This document shows, piece by piece, positions 38,978 through 46,849 of a DNA stretch of 64,000 nucleotides (position 1 is the first letter of the stretch; each line of letters begins with the position of its first letter). Made by a program: the position numbers and the translations under genes. Source of the stretch: Pseudomonas marvdashtae (lineage in GTDB: Bacteria > Pseudomonadota > Gammaproteobacteria > Pseudomonadales > Pseudomonadaceae); contig NZ_JABWQX020000005.1 in the NCBI RefSeq assembly GCF_014268655.2, positions 57,613 to 121,612 on the forward strand. The letters run 5' to 3'. The notes beneath the pieces were generated by a model that saw only the letters and a program-made list of their open reading frames with translations, searched no databases and was not told the DNA's origin.

Positions 38978-41114
38978 CTGGCCTCGTCGCCTGCTGTGCC
39001 TGAGCCTCAGCCTGCCGCTGGGCCAGGCAATGGCTTGTGGGCCGGATTTCCCGATGCGCCTGCTGGATAACCGTGCCCAGTCATTGGCTGAACTGCCCGA
39101 AGGCAGCTTTCGCTTCGAAGTCAGCCGCCTCGGCCAGGCCATCGCGGGGTTGAAGCCAGTGACAGAGGCAACGCGCAACCCGGATTACAGCTACGACGAT
39201 GTTTCTTCTTACGTGGAACAACGCAACAAGGCCGAACAACTTGGCCTCACGCCACCGCAACAAGCCGTGGTGGAGCGTTTGCGGGCATCAAGCGATGTCG
39301 AGCTGGTCGTTGCCGAAGCGGCGAACCTGCCCGCCGAGTTGCGGTTGTATGCGATCGGCGCGGCGGCCTTCAATGCGGGCGATCATCCGCGTGCTGCCGA
39401 ATCGTTCCAGCAATTGCTCGCGTTGCCGGCCGACGAGCGTCGTTTGCGCAGCACCTGGGCCGCCTATTCCTTGGGACGTGCCTTGTTTGCCATGAGCGTC
39501 GAGGCCGGGCGCGGCGAACCGGCGGTGATGCAGGATCAGGCTCGCCAAGCGTTCCGCCAGGCTCGCGAGCTGAGTATCGCCGGCTTCAGTGATCCGCTGG
39601 AATTGGGCGTCGCCAGCCTGGGCGAAGAGGTCAGGGTCGCCTATACCGCCGACGACTGGGACGCCGCCATCGGCCTGTATGCGAGCCAGAACGCTCAGGG
39701 CTCCCCGGTCGGCTACAGCTCGTTGCTGCAGTTGGCGGGCGGCCTCAGCGTCGAGTCGGAAGAACGCCTGGGCGAATTGCTCAAAGCCAAATCGGTCCAG
39801 CGCTTGGTAACCGCCTATTTGCTCAGCCGTGTCGGCTGGTGGGACGGCGAAGAGCCGTCCGGCGAGAAAAAACTCGTCAAGCTTCTGCAAGCCAGCGCCC
39901 AGAGCAACCTGGAAGACGCTGATCGCTTGGCGGCGGTGAGTTATCAACACGCTGACTACGCTGGCGCAAAGGCGTTTGCAGACAAGGCCGCCGACACCGG
40001 ATTGGCCTGGTGGGTGCGGGCCAAGCTCGCGTTGCGCGAGGGCGACAAAGTCGCTGCGGCGGCGGCTTATGCCAAGGCCGCCCAGGCTTTTCCGCAGGAC
40101 GAGTCCTGGGGCGCCCGCCGCACGCCAGACTGGGATTACGAGACGGTACAGCCCAAGTGTCGGGTCGAGGGCGAAAGCGCGATCCTCGCGTTGCAACGGG
40201 GCGACTATCTGCAAGCGTTCGATCAGCTTTATCGCGGCCAGGGCAATTATTGGTATGACGCCGCGACGGTCGCCGAGCGCGTGCTGACCGTCGAGGAACT
40301 CAAGCAATATGTCGACGCCCAGGTGCCGGCACCGCCGCCGTTGAGCCAGGAGGATCGAGACAACTACGTGCAGTTGTCCGTAGCCGGGAACCTGCGCAAC
40401 CTGCTGGGGCGTCGCTTGCTGCGTGAGGGTCGCTACGATGAGGCACCGGCTTATTTCGATAACGCCGAGCTGCAGGACAAGGCCCGCGCCTACGGAAAAT
40501 TGCGCCAGGATGCCGAGTCCAAATGGTTGCCAACCAGCCGTGCCGAGGCGTATTTCAACGCGTCCGTCATCGCGCGCAAGTCCGGCATGCAATTGCTGGG
40601 CTACGAGATGGCGCCGGATTACGCGAGCCTGGATGGCAACTACAGTTTTGAGCCGGTGGAGCTGAAGATCGGTCCGCTGGTAGCGGAAGGCGAAGTGCAA
40701 CGGCAACAGGCCAGCACAGCGCAACCGGACGTGCGTTATCACTACCGTTTTGTCGCCACGGCGTTGGCGAGCCAGGCTGCCGATCATTTGCCGCACACCA
40801 GCCAGGCGTTTGCGGCGGTGCTGTGCAAGGCGGTCGGGTACAACTCGAGTCTGGAAGTGCAAAGTGCGTTGTATCAGCGTTACGTGAAGGAAGGCCCCTA
40901 CGTGGAATGGGCGTGGGATTTCGGTCACCAATGTGCGGAACCGGCGTTCGACCAGGCGAATAAACGCTACGTCACCCAGGCCCTGGCACCGATTCGCTCG
41001 GCCCTGCGGCCTTTCAAGGCGTGGTTGGAGGTGGGTGGCGCGGTGCTCGTGGTGGCCGTGGTGCTGGCATTCATCAGCCGCCCCAAGCGCAAGGCGCGGA
41101 TGGCAGCCGAGTAG
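38964..41114 (+). CDS. Uncharacterised secreted/anchored helical-repeat protein
   Basis: A 716-residue protein with a signal peptide (MSTRNWPRRLLCLSLSLPLG...AMA) and, at the C terminus, a transmembrane helix (VGGAVLVVAVVLAFIS) followed by basic residues. Most of the sequence is Ala/Leu-rich helical repeats of the tetratricopeptide kind (for example AAFNAGDHPRAAESFQQLLA and YQHADYAGAKAFADKAA). I do not recognise a named family. The ATG at 38964 with AAGGAGGA upstream overlaps the DUF3142 gene by 14 bp, so the pair is coupled. Likely periplasmic, tail-anchored in the inner membrane. Confidence 0.7.
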   Translation: MSTRNWPRRLLCLSLSLPLGQAMACGPDFPMRLLDNRAQSLAELPEGSFRFEVSRLGQAIAGLKPVTEATRNPDYSYDDVSSYVEQRNKAEQLGLTPPQQAVVERLRASSDVELVVAEAANLPAELRLYAIGAAAFNAGDHPRAAESFQQLLALPADERRLRSTWAAYSLGRALFAMSVEAGRGEPAVMQDQARQAFRQARELSIAGFSDPLELGVASLGEEVRVAYTADDWDAAIGLYASQNAQGSPVGYSSLLQLAGGLSVESEERLGELLKAKSVQRLVTAYLLSRVGWWDGEEPSGEKKLVKLLQASAQSNLEDADRLAAVSYQHADYAGAKAFADKAADTGLAWWVRAKLALREGDKVAAAAAYAKAAQAFPQDESWGARRTPDWDYETVQPKCRVEGESAILALQRGDYLQAFDQLYRGQGNYWYDAATVAERVLTVEELKQYVDAQVPAPPPLSQEDRDNYVQLSVAGNLRNLLGRRLLREGRYDEAPAYFDNAELQDKARAYGKLRQDAESKWLPTSRAEAYFNASVIARKSGMQLLGYEMAPDYASLDGNYSFEPVELKIGPLVAEGEVQRQQASTAQPDVRYHYRFVATALASQAADHLPHTSQAFAAVLCKAVGYNSSLEVQSALYQRYVKEGPYVEWAWDFGHQCAEPAFDQANKRYVTQALAPIRSALRPFKAWLEVGGAVLVVAVVLAFISRPKRKARMAAE

Positions 41115-41124
41115 ATTGATCAAT

Positions 41125-41152
41125 CTGTGGCGAGGGAGCTCCCCCGCCGCAG
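41125..41152. repeat. REP-like palindrome between convergent genes
   Basis: CTGTGGCGAGGGAGCTCCCC... with a complementary half, a known kind of short repeat in fluorescent pseudomonads. It lies between the helical-repeat protein gene and lpd3, which converge. Confidence 0.55.
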
Positions 41153-41178
41153 GAATCTACCGCAGTGCTCTTTGTTGC

Positions 41179-42579
41179 CTACATCTGCGTAGCCATTCCT
41201 TCCACATTCATCGCCGCCTGACGCAGCGCTTCCGAGCGAGTGGGGTGGGGGTGGCAAATCAGGGCGATGTCTTCGGCCGATGCGCCGAATTCCATCGCGA
41301 CGCAATACTCGCCGATCATCTCGCTGACACTCGGGCCGACCAGATGCACGCCGAGAATCTGGTCGGTGTGTTCATCGGCCAATACCTTGGCGAACCCTTC
41401 GGTTTCGTGATTGATTTTTGCCCGGCTGTTGGCCGTGAACGGAAATTTGCCGACTTTATAGGCGCGACCTTCAGCCTTGAGTTGCTCTTCGGTTTTGCCG
41501 ACGCTGGCCAGTTCCGGACGGGTATAGATAACGTTGGGGATCAGCTCGTAATTGACCTCGCCCGCCTTGCCGACGATTTGTTCGATGCAGGCCATGGCTT
41601 CATCTTCCGCCTTGTGGGCCAGCATTGGCCCGGAGGTGACATCCCCGATCACCCAGACGCCCGGCGCTTCTGTGCGGTGGCGCTGGTTGGCGAGCATGCC
41701 GCGTTTGTCGGTCGCCAACCCGACGTTCTCCAGCCCCAGCCCCTGGGTATAAGGGCGGCGACCGATGGCGACCAGCACGTAATCGGCGTCCAGCGTTTGC
41801 GCCTCGCCGCCTGCCGCGGGTTCGACGTGCAACTGCACGCCGTTCGCCGAGGACACGGCGCCGGTGACTTTAGCGCTCAACTTGAACTGAATGCCTTGTT
41901 TGGCCAGGGCCCGTTGCAGGGTCTTGCCGGCTTCGCCATCTACGCCTGGGCAGATGCGATCGAGGTATTCCACCACGGTTACCTCGGCACCCAGGCGCCG
42001 CCAGACCGAACCCAGTTCGAGGCCGATGACGCCAGCGCCTATCACCACCAGATGCCGGGGCACTTCGCCCAGGGACAGCGCACCGGTGGAGTCCAGGATG
42101 CGCCGGTTATCGATGTCTACGCCGGGCAGCGGGGTGGGCTCTGAGCCGGTGGCAATGATGATGTCCTTGGCGCTCAGTTCGGTCTCGCCGCCGTCCTCGG
42201 CGGTGACGGTCACTTTACCCGGTCCATCGATATGGCCCCAGCCCTTGATCCAGTCGACTTTGTTCTTGCGGAACAGAAATTCGATGCCCTTGGTCAGGCC
42301 AGTCACGCTGTCGTCCTTCTGCTTCATCATCTGTACGAGGTCGAGGGTGGGGCTGACGTTGATGCCCAGGTTGGCAAACTCAGAGCCCTTGGCCGCTTCG
42401 TACAGTTCCGAAGCGTGGAGCAACGCCTTGGAGGGCATGCAGCCGACGTTCAGACAGGTGCCGCCGAGGGTGGCGCGGCCCTCGATACAGGCCGCTTTCA
42501 ACCCCAGCTGTCCGGCGCGAATCGCCGCGTTATAGCCGCCAGGACCGCCGCCCAGAATGATGACGTCGTAGTTGCTCAT
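41179..42579 (-). CDS. lpd3: Dihydrolipoyl dehydrogenase (Lpd3 type)
   Basis: A 466-residue FAD disulfide oxidoreductase: GGGPGGYNAAIRAGQLG (FAD), redox disulfide GGTCLNVGCMPSK, NAD-binding VIGAGVIGLELGSVW and the C-terminal catalytic HPHPTRSEALRQAA. It reoxidises dihydrolipoamide of a 2-oxoacid dehydrogenase or other lipoyl protein; no such partner gene is adjacent. The frame extends upstream to 42648, but MSNYDVIILGGG at 42579 preceded by CGGGAGAA is the family start. The sequence resembles P. aeruginosa Lpd3. Confidence 0.9.
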   Translation of the reverse strand: MSNYDVIILGGGPGGYNAAIRAGQLGLKAACIEGRATLGGTCLNVGCMPSKALLHASELYEAAKGSEFANLGINVSPTLDLVQMMKQKDDSVTGLTKGIEFLFRKNKVDWIKGWGHIDGPGKVTVTAEDGGETELSAKDIIIATGSEPTPLPGVDIDNRRILDSTGALSLGEVPRHLVVIGAGVIGLELGSVWRRLGAEVTVVEYLDRICPGVDGEAGKTLQRALAKQGIQFKLSAKVTGAVSSANGVQLHVEPAAGGEAQTLDADYVLVAIGRRPYTQGLGLENVGLATDKRGMLANQRHRTEAPGVWVIGDVTSGPMLAHKAEDEAMACIEQIVGKAGEVNYELIPNVIYTRPELASVGKTEEQLKAEGRAYKVGKFPFTANSRAKINHETEGFAKVLADEHTDQILGVHLVGPSVSEMIGEYCVAMEFGASAEDIALICHPHPTRSEALRQAAMNVEGMATQM

Positions 42580-42798
42580 ACCGTTCTCCCGCTTGGCTTG
42601 TAAAAAAATTATGTGCGTAATATGAGCGTTTCCGAAGAATTCGGTCAAGGCTTACGTCAAGTGGCAGGCTTCTGCATACCGTGAACAATTCAAAACAGAA
42701 ATTTCACAGAAATGGTTATAAGGTAACGCCACGTAACGGAGCGGCATTGGGCGTCGGTTGCCAATGCAGATTTTGATCGCCACAAGCGCTGGGGTGAC

Positions 42799-44763
42799 AT
42801 GCAAGTCGATCTTGATATCCAAGGGGCACAAGTGGCTGAGTGGCCGCGCTTTCAGCAGGCGTCGTTGCAAGCGCGTCGCTTGAAGCGGGTCGTTTTTGTG
42901 CTGGGCGGCCTGGCGAGCGTTGGGCTGGTGCTGGCGTTTTTCACTGGGTTGTTTTCGCCGCAGTCGATATGGCCTGCGCTGTTGGTTAGCCAAAGTGCCA
43001 GCTTGATTGTGCTGGTGGCGGGCCTGCAATCGGCTGGCTGGGTGGCCAAGTGGCGCAGCCAGGCGCTTGTGCGCCAGGTCGAAATCCCAGTTCTTGCCGC
43101 CGCCGAGCCTGTGGATAACGTGGGCTGGTATGAGCAGATGCTCGAGCGAATCAGCGCCCGCTCGATTGGTTTGCTGACGCAAATCGGGGCGCCTGCCTTG
43201 TGGCTCGCCGGTTGGTCGCTCTTGACCCTGTTGAGTCTGGAGCAGGCTTGGAACCTTGATCTTCCAGCTGCTTCGCTTGGCGTGTCGGCCAGTGTCGGCG
43301 CCGTGCTCGCATTGTTGTTGGCGTTCGGCTTGCTGGTGTTTGAGCGGCAACTGGTTCAACAATCTGCCCTCGAATGGCCAGAAGCATCGTCGCTCGCGCA
43401 ACTGTCACGAGTCGCCATCGCCGTTCTTGTGCTGACAGCCTTGTGCTTGCTCTTCGCCGGGGAATCGTCGGTATGGCCGGTGCGCTTGGCGGTGCTGACC
43501 GGGGTATTGCCAGGGCTGGTAGCGGTGGAGTTCTTGCTGCGCGCCGCGCTCTCGTTGTTCAGCCCGCGCCGGGAGTCCCTGGAGCCGAGGTTGTTGGGGC
43601 GAAGCGTCATCGCCGACCTGCTGCGCTGGCCGCCGCAACCGTTGCTGGCCCTGCAACATGAGCTGCACAACCGCTTCGGCATCGACTTGCGCCAGATCTG
43701 GGCGTTCAGCTACATGCGCCGGGCCTTCTTGCCGGTCCTGGCGCTGGTGGCATTGGTGGGTTGGCTGCTGACGGGCGTGCATGAGGTGCCGCTGCAAGCA
43801 CGTGGCATCTATGAGCGGTTTGGTAAACCGGTGGAAGTCTTCGGCCCGGGCCTGCATGCCGGGCTGCCTTGGCCGTGGGGCAGGGTGCTCAGCGTAGAAA
43901 ACGGCGTTGTGCATGAGTTGGCGACCAGTATCGGCGATAACAAGGTGGTCCCGGAAGCTGAGCCAGCGGAAGGGCCTGCCCCGACGGTTGCCAATCGCTT
44001 ATGGGACGCCAGTCATGTGAACGACAAATCCCAAGTGATTGCCAGTCGGCGCGGCGATCAACAAAGCTTCCAGATCGTCAACATGGACGTGCGCTTCGTA
44101 TATCGCATCGGCTTGACGGACGCCGCCGCACTGGCGGCCACTTACAACAGTGCGGATGTGCCGGCGTTGATCCGCAGCACCGCCAGCCGCATCCTCGTGC
44201 ATGAGTTTGCTTCGCGCACGCTGGACGGTTTGCTCGGTGCGGACCGTGTCAGCCTGGCGGATGAAATCGGCCGTGCGGTGCAGGCCGACTTGCAATCACT
44301 CGACAGCGGCGTGGAGATTCTCGCGACGGTGGTAGAGGCGATTCACCCACCGGCCGGTGCGGCCAATGCCTACCACGGTGTGCAGGCGGCGCAGATCGGT
44401 GCCCAGGCACTGATTGCCCGGGAGCGTGGCGCCGCTGCGGAACAAACCAACCAAGCGCAACTGCAAGCGAGCGTTGCCTATGACCGGGCCCAAGGCACCG
44501 CCCGGGAAATCAGCGCCACCGCCCAGGCCGCGGACCTGCGCTTCAACGCCGATCGCAAAGCCTACGCGTCGGCGGGGCACGCCTTCGTCCTGGAGCAATA
44601 CCTTAGCCAACTGAGCCAGGGACTTGGCCAGGCCAATCTGCTGATACTCGATCATCGCCTGGGCGGCAGCGGCAACGCGCCGACCATTGACCTGCGTAAC
44701 TTCACGCTGCCGGCGGACCCCGCGTCGCCACGTAACCCTGTCCAGCCAGGAGCTGCCCATTGA
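42799..44763 (+). CDS. SPFH-domain membrane protein with long multi-helix N terminus (HflK-like)
   Basis: A 654-residue protein. Residues about 28-260 contain several hydrophobic helices; another helix at about 310-330 (AFLPVLALVALVGWLLTGV) precedes a C-terminal SPFH/Band-7 domain starting EVPLQARGIYERFGKPVEV and a coiled coil (ARERGAAAEQTNQAQ). HflK-type proteins form large membrane cages around FtsH, but this one has a far larger membrane part and is not the canonical hflK. It overlaps the next SPFH gene (TTGA). An exact DnaA box is at 43110-43118. Confidence 0.75.
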   Translation: MQVDLDIQGAQVAEWPRFQQASLQARRLKRVVFVLGGLASVGLVLAFFTGLFSPQSIWPALLVSQSASLIVLVAGLQSAGWVAKWRSQALVRQVEIPVLAAAEPVDNVGWYEQMLERISARSIGLLTQIGAPALWLAGWSLLTLLSLEQAWNLDLPAASLGVSASVGAVLALLLAFGLLVFERQLVQQSALEWPEASSLAQLSRVAIAVLVLTALCLLFAGESSVWPVRLAVLTGVLPGLVAVEFLLRAALSLFSPRRESLEPRLLGRSVIADLLRWPPQPLLALQHELHNRFGIDLRQIWAFSYMRRAFLPVLALVALVGWLLTGVHEVPLQARGIYERFGKPVEVFGPGLHAGLPWPWGRVLSVENGVVHELATSIGDNKVVPEAEPAEGPAPTVANRLWDASHVNDKSQVIASRRGDQQSFQIVNMDVRFVYRIGLTDAAALAATYNSADVPALIRSTASRILVHEFASRTLDGLLGADRVSLADEIGRAVQADLQSLDSGVEILATVVEAIHPPAGAANAYHGVQAAQIGAQALIARERGAAAEQTNQAQLQASVAYDRAQGTAREISATAQAADLRFNADRKAYASAGHAFVLEQYLSQLSQGLGQANLLILDHRLGGSGNAPTIDLRNFTLPADPASPRNPVQPGAAH

Positions 44764-45800
44764 GCCAGTCTTCGTCACACGATCACCCTGACCACGCCGG
44801 TCACGATCACGGCTATGCCGGTCATCACCACGGACATCATCACGCCCATCACGGCGATCCGCAGGTGGCCGGGCCGTTTCCCTGGCGACGGATGAGCTGG
44901 GCATTATTGCTGGTGGCCTTTGCCATCGCGGCCGCGAGCCTGGTGCAAGTGCGGTCGGGTGAAGCCACCGTCATCACCCGTTTTGGCAATCCGGCGCGGG
45001 TGTTGCTGCAGCCGGGCCTGGGCTGGCGCTGGCCAGCGCCATTCGAAGCGGCGATCCCGGTGGATTTGCGCCTTCGTACCAGCTCCAGCGGTTTGCAGGA
45101 CGTCGGTACGCGCGACGGGTTACGGATCATCGTCCAGGCCTACGTGACGTGGCAGGTGCAGGGTGACACGGACAATGTGCAGCGTTTCATGCGGGCCGTG
45201 CAGAACCAGCCGGACGAAGCCGCGCGGCAAATCCGCACGTTTGTCGGTTCAGCCCTGGAGACCACGGCCGCCAGTTATGACCTGGCAAACTTGGTCAACA
45301 CCGATCCCAGCCAAGTGCGCATTGCTGATTTCGAAGCCCAGTTGCGCCAGCAAATCGAACAACAACTGCTGGCCACCTACGGCGTGCGCGTACTTCAGGT
45401 TGGCATCGAGCGCCTGACGCTGCCGTCAGTGACGCTCACTGCAACGGTGGACCGTATGCGTGCAGAGCGCGAAACCATCGCTACGGAGCGCACGGCCATC
45501 GGTAAGCGTGAGGCCGCACAGATTCGGTCTTCCGCCGAACGTGATGCACGAATCCTGCAAGCCGATGCAACGGTTAAAGCCGCTGAAATCGAGGCGCAGT
45601 CCCGGGTAGAGGCGGCTGAAATCTATGGCAAGGCCTATGCGGGTTCGCCTCAGCTTTACAACCTGCTGCGTTCCCTGGACACCCTGAGCACCATTGTCAG
45701 CCCAGGCACCAAGTTGATCCTGCGCACTGACGCCGCGCCGTTCCGTGTCTTGGTTGACGGTCCCCCGACGGCGGAACTCAAGGGTGGAACACAGCCATGA
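44760..45800 (+). CDS. SPFH-domain protein with His-rich N terminus (HflC/HflK-like)
   Basis: A 346-residue protein starting at a TTG that overlaps the previous stop. The first ~35 residues are His/Asp-rich (about 14 His, e.g. HDHPDHAGHDHGYAGHHHGH), a likely metal-binding cytoplasmic tail; a single transmembrane helix follows (WALLLVAFAIAAASLV), then an SPFH domain (SGEATVITRFGNPARVLLQPG) and a coiled coil with AAQIRSSAERDARI. The stop overlaps the next gene (ATGA). The His-rich tail beside a heavy-metal ATPase gene suggests a metal connection. Confidence 0.75.
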   Translation: MSQSSSHDHPDHAGHDHGYAGHHHGHHHAHHGDPQVAGPFPWRRMSWALLLVAFAIAAASLVQVRSGEATVITRFGNPARVLLQPGLGWRWPAPFEAAIPVDLRLRTSSSGLQDVGTRDGLRIIVQAYVTWQVQGDTDNVQRFMRAVQNQPDEAARQIRTFVGSALETTAASYDLANLVNTDPSQVRIADFEAQLRQQIEQQLLATYGVRVLQVGIERLTLPSVTLTATVDRMRAERETIATERTAIGKREAAQIRSSAERDARILQADATVKAAEIEAQSRVEAAEIYGKAYAGSPQLYNLLRSLDTLSTIVSPGTKLILRTDAAPFRVLVDGPPTAELKGGTQP

Positions 45801-46849
45801 GTTTGGTTCCACGTGGAACAAACGAGTTGTCCAGCCCATGGATCCAGGCCGGACGCTTAGCGTTTCTTGCTCTTTATGCCGTTACGATTTTGGCTGCATT
45901 GGCTTGGATTTTTTCCAATGTGCGACAGATCGACCCGCAGGACCGGGCGATGGTGATGCACTTTGGTGCTCTTGATCGAATCCGGAACGCCGGGCTCTTG
46001 ATCGCCTGGCCTCGTCCCGTGGAACAGGTGATTCTGTTGCCCGCTGCGGATCGCGTACTGGAGCGAAGGATCGACAATCTGTTGCGTTCGGACGCGGCTC
46101 TGCAAGCTGATCGTGTCGCCAGTTTCGCTTCCCCGGTCAGCGACGCGTTGGCGGGCTCTGGTTATTTATTGACCGGTGACGCAGGTGTGGTGCAACTGGA
46201 TGTGCGGGTGTTCTATAAGGTCACCGAGCCTTACGCGTACGCCCTGCAAGGTGAACATGTATTGCCGGCGCTGGACCGACTGGCGACCCGCAGCGCCGTG
46301 GCACTCGCCGCCGCCAGGGACCTGGACACCATTCTGGTGGCCCGGCCTGAACTGCTGGGCAGCGACAACCAGGCTGCGGAGCGCCGCGAACGCTTGCGTG
46401 GCGACTTGGTGCAAGGCATCAACCGCCGCTTGGCTGATCTTGCAGCGACAGGGCAGGGGCTGGGGATCGAAGTGGTCCGGGTCGATGTGCAATCGAGCCT
46501 GCCGGGCCCAGCGGTGGGGGCGTTCAATGCGGTATTGACTGCTAGCCAGCAAGCCGACAAAGCCGTCGCCAATGCTCACACCGAAGCCGAGAAACAAACC
46601 CAGGCCGCCCGCCAGGATGCCGATCGCACGTTGGAAGTCGCCCATGCGCAGGCCGGCGAACGGCTCGCCAAGGCTTCGGCGGACACGGCTACGGTGTTCG
46701 GGTTGGCGAAAACCCAAGGCCAGGATCCTCAGATGTTGCTGCGCCTTTACCGCGAACGCATGCCTGACATCCTCCTCCGGGCGGGGTCAGTCACCACGGT
46801 CGACCCGAAAGACGACAGCCGTCTGATCATCCAGGGAGCCGGCCAATGA
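45797..46849 (+). CDS. SPFH-domain protein, third member (HflC-like)
   Basis: A 350-residue protein: one transmembrane helix (LAFLALYAVTILAALAWIF), an SPFH domain (IDPQDRAMVMHFGALDRIRNAG) and a coiled coil (NAHTEAEKQTQAARQDADR). The first codons contain a parS-like palindrome (45805-45820). Start and stop both overlap neighbours by four bases (ATGA), so the operon is translated as a unit. It is not the canonical HflC, which lies elsewhere in Pseudomonas near hfq. Confidence 0.75.
   Translation: MSLVPRGTNELSSPWIQAGRLAFLALYAVTILAALAWIFSNVRQIDPQDRAMVMHFGALDRIRNAGLLIAWPRPVEQVILLPAADRVLERRIDNLLRSDAALQADRVASFASPVSDALAGSGYLLTGDAGVVQLDVRVFYKVTEPYAYALQGEHVLPALDRLATRSAVALAAARDLDTILVARPELLGSDNQAAERRERLRGDLVQGINRRLADLAATGQGLGIEVVRVDVQSSLPGPAVGAFNAVLTASQQADKAVANAHTEAEKQTQAARQDADRTLEVAHAQAGERLAKASADTATVFGLAKTQGQDPQMLLRLYRERMPDILLRAGSVTTVDPKDDSRLIIQGAGQ
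45805..45820. other. parS: parS-like ParB-binding site 1
   Basis: GGTTCCACGTGGAACA matches the bacterial parS palindrome TGTTCCACGTGGAACA at 15 of 16 positions. It lies inside the start of the third SPFH gene, about 45 kb from oriC. Confidence 0.85.
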
